From NCBI GenBank assembly GCA_943908475.1, contig CALTTG010000020.1, positions 1 through 64,000 of the forward strand: a DNA stretch of 64,000 nucleotides, written 5' to 3'. The stretch is from an uncultured Burkholderiales bacterium. Its GTDB lineage: Bacteria > Pseudomonadota > Gammaproteobacteria > Burkholderiales > Burkholderiaceae_C. The notes under the pieces are model-generated. The model was not told the DNA's origin and did not search any database. It saw only the letters and a program-made list of their open reading frames with translations. Below are positions 50,826 through 60,222 of this stretch, one piece after another (positions within the stretch are counted from its first letter, which is position 1; each line of letters starts with the position of its first letter). The position numbers and the translations under genes were made by a program.

Positions 50826-53621
50826 ATGACGAGCCCTGACCCCACCTCTGCCAAGCCCACCCTGTTGTTGGTGGACGGTTCCAGCTACCTGTACCGAGCC
50901 TTCCATGCCATGCCCGATCTGCGGGGACCACAAGGCGAGCCCACGGGGGCCATGCACGGCATCGTCAACATGCTGCGGCGACTGCGTGAGCAGGTGCCGG
51001 CCGAACACGCGGCATGCGTGTTTGACGCCAAGGGCCCGAACTTTCGCAACGAGTGGTATGCCGAGTACAAGGCCCATCGCCCGCCCATGCCCGACGACCT
51101 GCGCTTGCAGGTTGAACCCATTCACCGCGTGGTGGCCTTGCTGGGTTGGCCCGTGCTGGAGGTGCCTGGCATCGAGGCCGATGACGCCATCGGGACCCTC
51201 GCCGTGGTGGGTGAGCGCAGTGGGCATCGGGTGGTCATCTCCACGGGGGACAAGGACATGGCCCAGCTGGTCACGCCCGACACCCTTCTGGTCAACACCA
51301 TGACTGACGAGACCCTGGACGAGGCCGGTGTGCTGGCCAAGTTCGGCGTGCCGCCCCAGCGCATCATCGACTACCTCACCTTGATCGGTGACACCGTGGA
51401 CAACGTGCCCGGGGTGCAAAAGGTGGGCCCCAAGACCGCGGTGAAGTGGTTGGCTGAGCATGGCTCATTGGAGGGGGTGATGGCTGCGGCCACCACGATC
51501 AAAGGTGTGGCGGGCGAGAACCTGAGGCAGGCCTTGGCATGGCTGCCTCAAGGGCGCCGCTTGATCACCATCCGCACCGATTGCGACCTCAAGGACCACG
51601 TGGCCAACTGGCCGGTGCTGGACGCCTTGGCCTTGCGTGAACCCGACCTGGAGGGCTTGCTCGCCTTTGCCACCGAGCACGGTTTCAAGACCTGGAAGCG
51701 TGAGCTGGAACAACAACTGGGCGGCGGCAAGGCCCGCTCGGTCGCCTCGACAGCCGGCGCCACCGACGACCTCTTCGCCGCCGCAGCGCCTGAGGTGCTC
51801 CCCGAGTCGCCGCGCGAGCTCCACTACGAGGCCGTGCTGGAGTGGCCGGCATTCGACCGCTGTTTGGCCCAGATCGATGCGGCACCCCTCACGGCGCTGG
51901 ACACCGAGACCGATTCGCTGGACGGCATGCAAGCCCGCATCGTGGGCATCAGCTTGTCGACCCAGGTCGGTGAATCGGCTTACATCCCGCTGGGGCATGT
52001 GGGACCCGATGCCCCGACCCAGTTGCCGCTGGACGAGGTGTTGGCGCGGCTGAAGCCTTGGCTGGAAGATGTGAGCAAGCCCAAGCTGGGGCAAAACATC
52101 AAGTACGACACCCACGTCTTTGCCAACCACGGCATTTCGGTTCGAGGCTATGTGCACGACACCATGCTGCAAAGCTATGTGGTCGAGGCCCACAAGCCAC
52201 ACAGCCTCGAAAGCCTGGCGCAGCGCCACCTGGGCCGCAAGGGGCTGAGTTACGAAGACGTGGCGGGCAAGGGTGCGCACCAGATTCCGTTTGCGCAAGT
52301 GGCGGTCGATGTGGCCACCCAGTACGCTTGCGAGGACAGCGACCTGACCTTGCACGTGCACCAGGTTCTGTGGCCGCAGGTGCAGGCCGATGCCGGTTTG
52401 CTGGACGTCTACCAACGCATGGAGATGCCGGCGGCCCAGGTGCTGCAACACATCGAACGGCAAGGTGTGCTGGTGGACAAGGCCCTGCTGCAGGCGCAAA
52501 GCCAGGGGCTGGCCGAACGCATCGTGGCCTTGGAGCAGTCGGCCTACGAACTGGCGGGGCAGCCCTTCAATTTGGGTTCGCCCAAACAAATTGGTGAAAT
52601 TCTCTTCACCCAGCAAGGGTTGCCGGTGGTCAAGAAAACGGCCACAGGCGCGCCGTCCACCGACGAAGAGGTGCTGGAAAAGCTGGCGGAGGACTACCCC
52701 TTGCCGGCGCGCATCCTGGAGCACCGCAGTCTGTCCAAGCTCAAGAGCACCTACACCGACAAGCTGCCCTTGATGATCAATGCGAACACCGGGCGCGTGC
52801 ACACCAACTACGCCCAGGCGGTGGCGGTGACGGGGCGCTTGTCGAGCAACGACCCCAATTTGCAGAACATTCCCGTGCGCACGGCCGAGGGTCGTCGCAT
52901 CCGCGAGGCGTTTGTGGCGCCGCCCGGTCGTGTGATCGTGTCGGCCGACTACTCTCAGATCGAACTGCGCATCATGGCGCATCTGTCGGACGATGACAGC
53001 CTGCTCAAGGCCTTCGCCGAGGGGCTGGACGTGCACAAGGCCACGGCCAGCGAGGTGTTTGGGGTGCCCGTCGACCAGGTGAGCAGCGAACAGCGGCGTT
53101 ATGCCAAGGTCATCAACTTTGGCCTGATCTACGGCATGAGCGCATTTGGCCTGGCCGCCAACCTGGGCATCGAGCGCTCGGCCGCCACGGCGTACATCGA
53201 GCGCTATTTCCAGCGCTACCCAGGCGTCAAACGCTACATGGACGAGACCAAGGCCGAGGCGAAGGCCCAGGGCTACGTGCAGACGGTGTTTGGTCGACGG
53301 TTGTGGCTGCCTGAAATCAACAGCCCCAATGGCCCCCGACGGGCTGGCGCCGAGCGGGCCGCCATCAATGCTCCCATGCAGGGCACCGCAGCCGACCTGA
53401 TCAAGTTGGCCATGGTGGCGGTGCACAACGCCCTGGAGGCGCAAGGCAAGGCCAGCCGCATGATCATGCAGGTGCACGACGAACTGGTGCTGGAGGTGCC
53501 CGAGACCGAGCTGGACTGGGTGCGCATGGAGGTGCCACGCTTGATGGCCTCGGTCGCATCGCTCAAGGTGCCCTTGCTGGCCGAGGTTGGGGTGGGCCCC
53601 AATTGGGAGGCGGCGCACTGA
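50826..53621 (+). CDS. polA: DNA polymerase I
   Basis: The 931-residue polymerase has all three domains. The 5'-3' exonuclease covers residues 1-300 (LLLVDGSSYLYRAFHAMP, VFDAKGPNFRNEWYAEYK, STGDKDMAQLV). The 3'-5' exonuclease lies around 330-530 with TALDTETDSLDG, so proofreading residues are present. The polymerase covers the rest (TGRLSSNDPNLQNIPVRTAEG, VSADYSQIELRIMAHLS, RRYAKVINFGLIYGMSAFGL, MQVHDELVLEV). It fills gaps in repair and removes Okazaki primers. It has its own unit after the terminator. Confidence 0.97.
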   Translation: MTSPDPTSAKPTLLLVDGSSYLYRAFHAMPDLRGPQGEPTGAMHGIVNMLRRLREQVPAEHAACVFDAKGPNFRNEWYAEYKAHRPPMPDDLRLQVEPIHRVVALLGWPVLEVPGIEADDAIGTLAVVGERSGHRVVISTGDKDMAQLVTPDTLLVNTMTDETLDEAGVLAKFGVPPQRIIDYLTLIGDTVDNVPGVQKVGPKTAVKWLAEHGSLEGVMAAATTIKGVAGENLRQALAWLPQGRRLITIRTDCDLKDHVANWPVLDALALREPDLEGLLAFATEHGFKTWKRELEQQLGGGKARSVASTAGATDDLFAAAAPEVLPESPRELHYEAVLEWPAFDRCLAQIDAAPLTALDTETDSLDGMQARIVGISLSTQVGESAYIPLGHVGPDAPTQLPLDEVLARLKPWLEDVSKPKLGQNIKYDTHVFANHGISVRGYVHDTMLQSYVVEAHKPHSLESLAQRHLGRKGLSYEDVAGKGAHQIPFAQVAVDVATQYACEDSDLTLHVHQVLWPQVQADAGLLDVYQRMEMPAAQVLQHIERQGVLVDKALLQAQSQGLAERIVALEQSAYELAGQPFNLGSPKQIGEILFTQQGLPVVKKTATGAPSTDEEVLEKLAEDYPLPARILEHRSLSKLKSTYTDKLPLMINANTGRVHTNYAQAVAVTGRLSSNDPNLQNIPVRTAEGRRIREAFVAPPGRVIVSADYSQIELRIMAHLSDDDSLLKAFAEGLDVHKATASEVFGVPVDQVSSEQRRYAKVINFGLIYGMSAFGLAANLGIERSAATAYIERYFQRYPGVKRYMDETKAEAKAQGYVQTVFGRRLWLPEINSPNGPRRAGAERAAINAPMQGTAADLIKLAMVAVHNALEAQGKASRMIMQVHDELVLEVPETELDWVRMEVPRLMASVASLKVPLLAEVGVGPNWEAAH

Positions 53622-53670
53622 GGCTCGCCGGGTGATCGTGCGTCGCACGGTTGTCACACCCGCCGCATGC

Positions 53671-53688
53671 CTGTCATGGACTTGTCAC
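53671..53688 (+). promoter_or_regulatory. Candidate Pho box upstream of ppk1
   Basis: CTGTCAT and TTGTCAC are direct repeats with an 11-bp period (four-base spacer), the arrangement of the PhoB-binding Pho box. Further TTGTCAC-like copies lie at 53651 and 53695. The site is 52 bp before the ppk1 start. Phosphate control of polyphosphate kinase is known in other bacteria. Confidence 0.55.
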
Positions 53689-53739
53689 GCCGGGTGGTCA
53701 CAATCCAAGAGGGAATTGTTGTGCCGAAAGTGGTGATGT

Positions 53740-55875
53740 GTGAGCCAGTCTGAAGTACCCGAGTTGACCTCAGCCGTCAAAGCGCCGGACACTGCCGTTG
53801 ACGATGTGAAAACGGAGAAGGCGGAAAAAAGGGAGATCACGCCGTTGAAGCTGCTCAGCCGTGAACAGGCCATCCTGGAATTCAACCGCCGCGTCTTGTC
53901 GCAGGCCCGTCGTCACGACGTGCCTTTGCTGGAGCGGCTGCGCTACGTCTGCATCATGTCGTCCAACATGGACGAGTTCTTCGAGGTGCGCTACTCCGAC
54001 CTGCTGGAGGCCTCTCGCCTCAAGGGCACGGGCATCGGTCCGGAAGACATCGAAGCCGTGTCCACCACCGCGCACGAGCTGGTGCGTGAGCAATACGCGA
54101 TCTTCAACGACACCTTGCTGCCCATGTTGCGCAAGGAAGGCATCGACATCCTCAACCATGCGGACCGCAACGAGGCGCAGCGTGAGTGGGTGGCCAGCTT
54201 CTTTCGCAAGCAGGTCCAGCCACTGCTGACGCCCATTGGCTTGGACCCGTCTCACCCCTTCCCGCAGGTCGCCAACAAGACGCTGAATTTCATCGTGAAG
54301 CTGGGCGGTCGCGATGCCTTCGGTCGCGACAATTCGATCGCCATCGTGCGCATTCCCCGGGTCTTGCCCCGGGTCATCAAGCTGCCGCCCAAGGTGTCGG
54401 GCCATCGTCAGTGCTTTGTCTTGCTCTCCAGCGTGGTGCGGGCGCACCTGATGGAGCTGTTCCCAGGTCGGGACATCAAGGCCTTTTCGCAGTTCCGCCT
54501 GACCCGAGATTCCGACATCGATGTGGACGAAGACGACGTCACCAACCTGCGCCAGGCCTTGCGCTCGAAGATGAGCACCCGTCAGTTCGGGCAGGCCGTG
54601 CGCATGGAAGTGGTCGCTTCGTGTCCGGCCGAGCTGGCCGATTTCCTGCTCGAACAATTCGGACTGCAGCCTGAAGCCCTGTACCGGGTCGATGGCCCGG
54701 TCAATCTGGGGCGGCTGACCCAGTTGATCGACCAGGCCGAGGCCGACCACCTGCGCTTCGAGCACCACCAGGCGGGCTGGCCCGATGAGCTGCCCCGCCA
54801 TGGCGATGTGTTCGAGCGCTTGCGTGAAGGTGATGTCATGTTGCATCACCCCTTCGAGTCGTTCGATGCGGTGGTGCATTTCTTGCGCCAAGCGGTGTAC
54901 GACCCGGACGTGCTGGCCATCAAGCAAACCATCTACCGTACGGGCAGTGAATCGGTGCTGATGGAGCTGTTGCTGGAAGCGGTGCGCCGCGGCAAAGAGG
55001 TGCTCGCGGTGGTGGAGCTCAAGGCCCGCTTTGACGAAGAGGCCAACATCAATTGGGCTGAACGACTGGAGGCCTTGGGGGCGCAGGTCGTGTATGGCGT
55101 GGTGGGACTCAAGACCCACGCCAAGATGATGTTGGTGACCCGTCGCGAGGGCAAGACGCTGCGCCGCTATGCCCACTTGTCGACGGGCAACTACAACCCC
55201 AAGACGGCCAAGCTGTACACCGATGTGGGTTGGCTCACCGCCAGCCCGGAGCTCACGTCCGATGTGGACATGATCTTCCAGCAACTGGCCAGCCTGACCC
55301 AGCTCAAGGCCCCCAAGCAATTGCTGCTGGCGCCCTTCACGCTGCAAAAGCGCATGCTCAAGTACATCGAGCGGGTGGGGCAGGCGGCACAAGCCGGACA
55401 ACGGGCTCGCATCGTGGTGAAGGTCAATGCCTTGACCGACGAGCCGCTCATCCGGGCCTTGATCGACGCTGGTCAACAGGGTGCCAGCATCGACCTGATC
55501 GTGCGTGGTGCTTGCATGTTGCCGCCGGGGCTTGAAGCTCAGACCGAACGCATCCGGGTGCGGTCCGTGGTCGGCCGCATGTTGGAGCACACCCGTGTGC
55601 TGTACTTCAGCTGGGGCGATGGTCCAGACGACGAGGCTTTGTTCTTGTCGAGTGCCGACTGGATGAACCGCAACATGACGCGGCGCATCGAAATCGCGTG
55701 GCCGGTGACCGATGCCGGCTTGCGGCAGCGGGTCATCGACGAGTGCCTGGTGCCCTACCTGCTCGATGGTCGTGATGCTTGGCGACAGCTGGGCAATGGA
55801 CATTACGAACGGGTGGGCGAACACGGTCACAGTGCTCAGAAAGCGCTGATGGACCTGCATCGCACCCCGACCTGA
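53740..55875 (+). CDS. ppk1: Polyphosphate kinase 1
   Basis: The 711-residue enzyme makes polyphosphate from ATP. Blocks seen: REQAILEFNRRVLSQARRHDVPLLERLRYVCIMSSNMDEFFEVR, DVLAIKQTIYRTGSESVLMELLLEA, RFDEEANINWAERLEALGAQVVYGVVGLKTHAKMMLV with a catalytic histidine, RYAHLSTGNYNPKTAKLYTD, and a second histidine region HTRVLYFSWG with SSADWMNRNMTRRIE. The GTG at 53740 is the only start that keeps the N-terminal extension; no good ribosome site is seen. sixA follows one base after the stop. Confidence 0.96.
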   Translation: MSQSEVPELTSAVKAPDTAVDDVKTEKAEKREITPLKLLSREQAILEFNRRVLSQARRHDVPLLERLRYVCIMSSNMDEFFEVRYSDLLEASRLKGTGIGPEDIEAVSTTAHELVREQYAIFNDTLLPMLRKEGIDILNHADRNEAQREWVASFFRKQVQPLLTPIGLDPSHPFPQVANKTLNFIVKLGGRDAFGRDNSIAIVRIPRVLPRVIKLPPKVSGHRQCFVLLSSVVRAHLMELFPGRDIKAFSQFRLTRDSDIDVDEDDVTNLRQALRSKMSTRQFGQAVRMEVVASCPAELADFLLEQFGLQPEALYRVDGPVNLGRLTQLIDQAEADHLRFEHHQAGWPDELPRHGDVFERLREGDVMLHHPFESFDAVVHFLRQAVYDPDVLAIKQTIYRTGSESVLMELLLEAVRRGKEVLAVVELKARFDEEANINWAERLEALGAQVVYGVVGLKTHAKMMLVTRREGKTLRRYAHLSTGNYNPKTAKLYTDVGWLTASPELTSDVDMIFQQLASLTQLKAPKQLLLAPFTLQKRMLKYIERVGQAAQAGQRARIVVKVNALTDEPLIRALIDAGQQGASIDLIVRGACMLPPGLEAQTERIRVRSVVGRMLEHTRVLYFSWGDGPDDEALFLSSADWMNRNMTRRIEIAWPVTDAGLRQRVIDECLVPYLLDGRDAWRQLGNGHYERVGEHGHSAQKALMDLHRTPT

Positions 55876-55876
55876 C

Positions 55877-56347
55877 ATGGACCTCATCCTCTGGCGTCAT
55901 GCCCACGCGGGCGATCCGTGGGACGACCCCGAGGAAGATCTGTTGCGCCCCTTGAGCGCCAAGGGCGAGCGGCAAGCGGCCCGCATGGCCTCTTGGCTCG
56001 ATCAACACCTGCCGGACACCACCCGAGTGTTGGTCAGTCCGGCGCTGCGGGCCCAGCAGACGGCCAGGGCCCTGCAGCGTTCGTTCAAGACGGTGGAGGC
56101 GTTGTCGCCGGTCGGCACCGTGGAGACCTTGTTGCTGGCGGCGCGCTACCCCGTGAGCCGCGAGGCAGTCCTGATCGTCGGACATCAGCCCACGCTGGGA
56201 CGGGTGATGGCGCACCTCTTGGCGGCCACCGAGCCGCAACAGGCCTGGTCGGTGCGCAAAGGGGCGGTGTGCTGGTTGCGCACGCGAGAGCGGGAGGGGC
56301 GTGTGCAACTGACCTTGCATGCCCTGTTGGGGCCCGACCTGGTGTGA
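55877..56347 (+). CDS. sixA: Phosphohistidine phosphatase SixA
   Basis: The 156-residue histidine phosphatase has the catalytic RHAHAG at residues 7-12, LSAKGERQAARMASWL, VLVSPALRAQQTARAL and VGHQPTLGRVMAHLL with the second histidine. In E. coli SixA removes phosphate from histidine-phosphorylated PtsO-type proteins. It follows ppk1 where many bacteria have ppx, so the two may share phosphate control. sbcB starts 40 bp later. Confidence 0.9.
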   Translation: MDLILWRHAHAGDPWDDPEEDLLRPLSAKGERQAARMASWLDQHLPDTTRVLVSPALRAQQTARALQRSFKTVEALSPVGTVETLLLAARYPVSREAVLIVGHQPTLGRVMAHLLAATEPQQAWSVRKGAVCWLRTREREGRVQLTLHALLGPDLV

Positions 56348-56387
56348 GTGGTTCGGGTGGAGCGGGTTCTCGGTTATCGTGCCGGGC

Positions 56388-57836
56388 ATGAGCGAATTCA
56401 GTTTCTTCTGGCACGACTACGAAACCTTCGGCACCGTGCCGCGCCGTGACCGCCCCTCGCAGTTTGCCGGGGTGCGCACCGATGCCGACTTGCGCGAGAT
56501 CGGCGAGCCCTTGATGGTGCATTGCCAGCCGTCGCCAGACTACCTGCCCAACCCCGAGGCCTGCCTGCTCACGGGCATCTTGCCGCAGCACTGCCTGGCC
56601 CAAGGCCTGCCCGAGCACCAGTTTGCCGATCGCATCGAGCAAGCCTTGGCGCTGCCTGGCACCGTGGGGGTGGGTTACAACACCATTCGGTTTGACGACG
56701 AGGTCACGCGCTTTCTGTTCTGGCGCAACCTCATCGACCCTTACGCCCGCGAATGGCAGAACCAGTGCGGGCGCTGGGATCTGCTGGATGTCGTCCGCAC
56801 CACCTGGGCATTGCGTCCTGAGGGCATCGAGTGGCCCCGCCATGAGGACGGGCGCCCCTCCTTCAAACTGGAGCACCTCACGGCCGCCAACGGCCTGGTG
56901 CACGAGGCCGCCCACGATGCGTTGTCCGACGTGCGGGCCACCATCGGGCTGGCCCGACTCATCAAGGAACGCCAGCCCCGCTTGTGGGACTTCTGCCTGA
57001 AGCTGCGCAAGAAAGATGCCGTGCTGGCCGAGATCGGGCAGCATCGGCCCTTCGTTCACATCAGCGGCATGTACGGGGTGGAGCGCGGCTGCATGGCGGT
57101 GGTGTGGCCCCTGGCTCAGCACCCCACCAACAAGAACGAGATCATCGTGTGGGACTTGGCCCACGACCCGTCCGAGCTCTTTGGCCTGGATGCCGCCACG
57201 GTCAAGCAGCGCATGTTCAGCAAGACGGACGATTTGCCCGAAGGCGTCACGCGCCTGCCACTGAAGTCCATCCACATCAACAAGTCGCCCATCGTGATTG
57301 GCAACCTCAAGACGCTGACTCCGGCTGTCTGCGAGCGTTGGTCCATCGACCTCTCGCTGGCCGATCGCCATGCGGCGGTGTTGGCCGAGCGGGGAGGCAG
57401 CCTCTCTGGTTTGTGGATGGAGGTTTACGAACGTGGTGCCCCAGTCGGAGACGCGCCCGATGTGGACGAAGACCTCTACGGGGGCTTTGTGGGCCCGGAA
57501 GACCGGCGCTTGTTGCAGCGCATTCGGGCCATGCCTGCGATCGAGTTGGCCGAACGTCTTGCTGACCGGCAACCGGCTTTCGCCGATGAACGGCTGAGAG
57601 AGCTGCTGTTTCGCTATCGGGCACGCAACTTCCCGGACACCCTGACGGAGGAAGAACAGGCGCGCTGGCAGCAGCACTGCGCCCGTCGATTGCATGAGGG
57701 AGAGGCTGGGGCGCTCACCTTGTCAGCCTTCTTCGAAAAGATCGATGCGTTGGGGGAGCAGTTGGCGGAAGACGACGAGCGAGGTCAGGACATCCTGGGG
57801 GCCTTGTACGACTACGCCGAGCAAATCGCGCCTTGA
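56388..57836 (+). CDS. sbcB: Exodeoxyribonuclease I
   Basis: The 482-residue 3'-5' single-strand exonuclease acts in recombination and mismatch repair. The DEDD catalytic residues lie in FFWHDYETFGTVPRRDRPSQFAG, GYNTIRFDDEVTRFLFWRNL and AAHDALSDVRATIGLARLI. KLRKKDAVLAEI and ELLFRYRARNFPDTLTEEEQARWQQHC are the ExoI C-terminal parts (SH3-like and helical). ATG 56388 places the exonuclease motif at residues 9-15. It overlaps no neighbour. Confidence 0.95.
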   Translation: MSEFSFFWHDYETFGTVPRRDRPSQFAGVRTDADLREIGEPLMVHCQPSPDYLPNPEACLLTGILPQHCLAQGLPEHQFADRIEQALALPGTVGVGYNTIRFDDEVTRFLFWRNLIDPYAREWQNQCGRWDLLDVVRTTWALRPEGIEWPRHEDGRPSFKLEHLTAANGLVHEAAHDALSDVRATIGLARLIKERQPRLWDFCLKLRKKDAVLAEIGQHRPFVHISGMYGVERGCMAVVWPLAQHPTNKNEIIVWDLAHDPSELFGLDAATVKQRMFSKTDDLPEGVTRLPLKSIHINKSPIVIGNLKTLTPAVCERWSIDLSLADRHAAVLAERGGSLSGLWMEVYERGAPVGDAPDVDEDLYGGFVGPEDRRLLQRIRAMPAIELAERLADRQPAFADERLRELLFRYRARNFPDTLTEEEQARWQQHCARRLHEGEAGALTLSAFFEKIDALGEQLAEDDERGQDILGALYDYAEQIAP

Positions 57837-57847
57837 CAGTAACGGCC

Positions 57848-58375
57848 ATGACGACGGGTTTGAAGTTCCTGGGCGGCTACCCCGATGCCCTGCTCGATCA
57901 AGTGCGCGGTTTGATCGATGCCGGCAAACTGGGCGAGACGCTGCAGCGTCGCTACCCCAATGTGCACGAGGTGCGCACCGACAAGGCGCTTTACGACTAC
58001 GTGATGGCCCTCAAGCAATCGCACCTGCGCAGCAGTGAGCCCCTCAGCAAGGTGGCCTACGACAGCAAGATTCAGGTGATCCAACACGCGTTGGGCACCC
58101 ACACGGCCATCTCGCGGGTGCAGGGCGGCAAGCTCAAGGCCAAACGTGAAATCCGCGTGGCGACGCTGTTTCGCCAGGGGCCACCTGAGTTTTTGAAGAT
58201 GATCGTGGTGCACGAGTTGGCGCACCTCAAGGAGAAGGCCCATGACAAGGCCTTCTACCAGTTGTGCACCCACATGGAGCCCCAGTACCACCAGTACGAG
58301 TTCGACTTGCGCCTGTGGCTCACGGCGCAAAGCCTGGGGCTGCTCAGCCGCTCAGTCGATGCCAGTGCGCCTTGA
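57848..58375 (+). CDS. YgjP-like zinc metallopeptidase
   Basis: The 175-residue protein carries the HELAH zinc motif in FLKMIVVHELAHLKEKAHDKAFYQLCTHMEP, as in the YgjP/WLM-type (DUF45) family. The first half has SHLRSSEPLSKVAYDSKIQVIQHALGTHTAI. It is cytoplasmic with unknown substrate. ATG 57848 is preferred to a TTG at 57833. It begins just after sbcB and its 3' end overlaps the convergent hydrolase gene by 32 bp. Confidence 0.82.
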   Translation: MTTGLKFLGGYPDALLDQVRGLIDAGKLGETLQRRYPNVHEVRTDKALYDYVMALKQSHLRSSEPLSKVAYDSKIQVIQHALGTHTAISRVQGGKLKAKREIRVATLFRQGPPEFLKMIVVHELAHLKEKAHDKAFYQLCTHMEPQYHQYEFDLRLWLTAQSLGLLSRSVDASAP

Positions 58376-59132
58376 ACGAGGGCAGCACTGCATCGGCCTG
58401 GGTGACCACCGCCATGTGTCCCAAGCCGCCCAGGGTTTCCAAATGCGATTGGGGGTTGTGTCGCGCGAGCTGCCGCACCATCTCGCCCGCGGGGCGAGGG
58501 CTGAGGCCGCCATGCACCAAAGTCATGGGCACGGCGTAGTGGTAGTCGCTCACCGGGCGAAACAGCAGGGCCTGTGATCGCACTTCCTGGAACATCTTCC
58601 AGCCCACCGTCCGATTGAGTTGTTTGACCTTGTCGGGCATGGCCGCCCACACCCCAGGCTCGCTCCAGTAGTCCACAAAACGCTCGAGCCAGGCCTCGTT
58701 GCCGCCTTCGCTTTCGTGGCCAATGAAGTCAGGTCGCTCGTACAAGGCTTGCACTTCCGCGGCCGTTTCAGGGGCCATGTCGTGGGTGATGAGCTTCATC
58801 GAGCCGAACAGCACGGGCTCATACAGCCAGATTGACTTGACCGGGAGCTGCGCATCCAGCGCCAAGGTGAGTGCCAGCAGACCACCGTAAGAGTGGGCCA
58901 CCAGGTGAAGACCGGTGGCGTGCGGGGGCAACTGTGTCTTCACATGCGCCAAGTCCATGTCGATCTCGAAGGGCTGGCCGTGTGTGAACAGGTCATCCGG
59001 GGCGTAGCCGCGGTTGGTGGGCGTCACCACCTGCATGCCCTCGGGCACGGCACTCAGGAAGCGTTTCCACATGAATGGCCCGGTGCCCGTGGAGTGGAGG
59101 AAGACAACGGCATCTTGCATGGTCACTGGCAT
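58344..59132 (-). CDS. Alpha/beta hydrolase
   Basis: The 262-residue enzyme has the alpha/beta hydrolase fold: VVFLHSTGTGPFMWKRFL (oxyanion region), the nucleophile elbow LVAHSYGGLLALTLAL, and a C-terminal histidine in GGLGHMAVVTQAD. A lid-like part lies between, and the acid residue could be in VHGGLSPRP or nearby. The substrate is unknown. Start 59132 (MPVTMQDAVV) or 59120 are both possible; neither has a good ribosome site. Confidence 0.8.
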   Translation of the reverse strand: MPVTMQDAVVFLHSTGTGPFMWKRFLSAVPEGMQVVTPTNRGYAPDDLFTHGQPFEIDMDLAHVKTQLPPHATGLHLVAHSYGGLLALTLALDAQLPVKSIWLYEPVLFGSMKLITHDMAPETAAEVQALYERPDFIGHESEGGNEAWLERFVDYWSEPGVWAAMPDKVKQLNRTVGWKMFQEVRSQALLFRPVSDYHYAVPMTLVHGGLSPRPAGEMVRQLARHNPQSHLETLGGLGHMAVVTQADAVLPSFKAHWHRLSG

Positions 59133-59178
59133 GAAGAATGTAGACGGGCCAGTATAGGCACGAGACGCCAGGTGGGCT

Positions 59179-60114
59179 TCAGGCCATGAGTGCCAGGATC
59201 AAGGGGGTGGTGATGGCTGAGCCGGCAGTGGACATCACCAGGCTGGCGGCCACCGGGCCTTCCAGTGCGCGGAAGTGCCTGGACATCAGATAGACGTTCG
59301 CGCCCACGGCGATCGACCCCAGCAACACCACGGCCTGGGTTTCGATCTCGCTCAAGCCCAGTGCTTGTGCCAGCAACCACACCACCAGCGGTTGAACCAG
59401 CAGCTTGAGGGCTGTCATGCTCAGGCTGAGGCTCCATTGCGCGCGCAGCCCATGCGCGGCCAGGCCCATGCCGAGCGCGAACAGCGCCAGTGGTGCGGCC
59501 ACCTGGCCCACCGCGTGCAAGGGCGCACTGACCCATGCGGGCAGCGACCAGCCGGACAGACCCAGGGCGGTGCCGCTGAGAATGGCCAAGATCAATGGGT
59601 TGCGCATCACGTTGACGACGGTCTGCGTCAACCCCTGCAAGGAGGCGTGACCCGTGCGCGCCCACTCGACCGACACGGTGACCAGGGTCCACAAGGTCAA
59701 TGAATTGAACACCAGCACCAGTGCCACCGTCGGCATGGCGGAATCTCCCAGCGTGGCCTTCGCCAACGGGATGCCGAGCAGTGCGTTGTTCGAGAAAATC
59801 GCGGCCAGACCAAACAAAGATTGGGAGGTGCCGTCGAGCCGGAAGCATCGCCAGGCCAACCAGCGCGAGCCGAAGAACACCAACAGGCAGGCGCCGAAAA
59901 AGGCGAGCAAGACGCGCCAGTCCACCGGAGGCAGTCGGGAGAGGTCGCTCATCAGGCCAAACAACAGCGCGGGCAGCGCCACCTGAAACACCAACTGGTT
60001 CAGGGGCGTGCTGAATCGGCGGGTGGTCGGCCACTGGCGCACCACCCCGAACCCCAAGGCGACCACGCCGAACATCGGGACGCAGAGCTGGAGGTAATGC
60101 AGGAAGGCGTTCAT
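59179..60114 (-). CDS. AEC-family transporter (auxin efflux carrier type)
   Basis: The 311-residue protein has ten helices in the AEC pattern: CVPMFGVVALGFGVVRQW, ALPALLFGLMSDL, SLFGLAAIFSNNALLGIPLA, MRNPLILAILSGTALG, APLALFALGMGLAAHGL, and VLLGSIAVGANVYLMSRHF. Members move organic acids or related anions across the inner membrane; the substrate is unknown. ATG 60114 is chosen because it starts the first helix. It is the next minus-strand gene after the unknown membrane protein, beyond a terminator. Confidence 0.88.
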   Translation of the reverse strand: MNAFLHYLQLCVPMFGVVALGFGVVRQWPTTRRFSTPLNQLVFQVALPALLFGLMSDLSRLPPVDWRVLLAFFGACLLVFFGSRWLAWRCFRLDGTSQSLFGLAAIFSNNALLGIPLAKATLGDSAMPTVALVLVFNSLTLWTLVTVSVEWARTGHASLQGLTQTVVNVMRNPLILAILSGTALGLSGWSLPAWVSAPLHAVGQVAAPLALFALGMGLAAHGLRAQWSLSLSMTALKLLVQPLVVWLLAQALGLSEIETQAVVLLGSIAVGANVYLMSRHFRALEGPVAASLVMSTAGSAITTPLILALMA

Positions 60115-60168
60115 GAAAGGCCTCCATTGTCCCTCTCGCCGCGCGGCAAGGCGTGGCGGCCCCCCATG

Positions 60169-60192
60169 AAAAAAGCCCACCATCGGTGGGCT
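60169..60192 (-). terminator. Rho-independent terminator after the unknown membrane protein gene
   Basis: On the minus strand, AGCCCACC and GGTGGGCT form an 8-bp stem with a three-base loop followed by TTTTTT. It lies 31 bp after the gene ending at 60223 and separates it from the AEC transporter gene. Confidence 0.88.
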
Positions 60193-60222
60193 GCGAGCGC
60201 GTGAGCGGTCAGGGGCCAGTCA

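Noticed and set aside
51465..53657. Open frame of 730 codons on the minus strand opposite polA
   Set aside because: It is a shadow of polA; composition is His/Gly/Arg-rich without domains, and it has no ribosome site or promoter.
53770..55887. Open frame of 705 codons on the minus strand opposite ppk1
   Set aside because: It is a shadow of ppk1, which is complete on the plus strand with all catalytic motifs.
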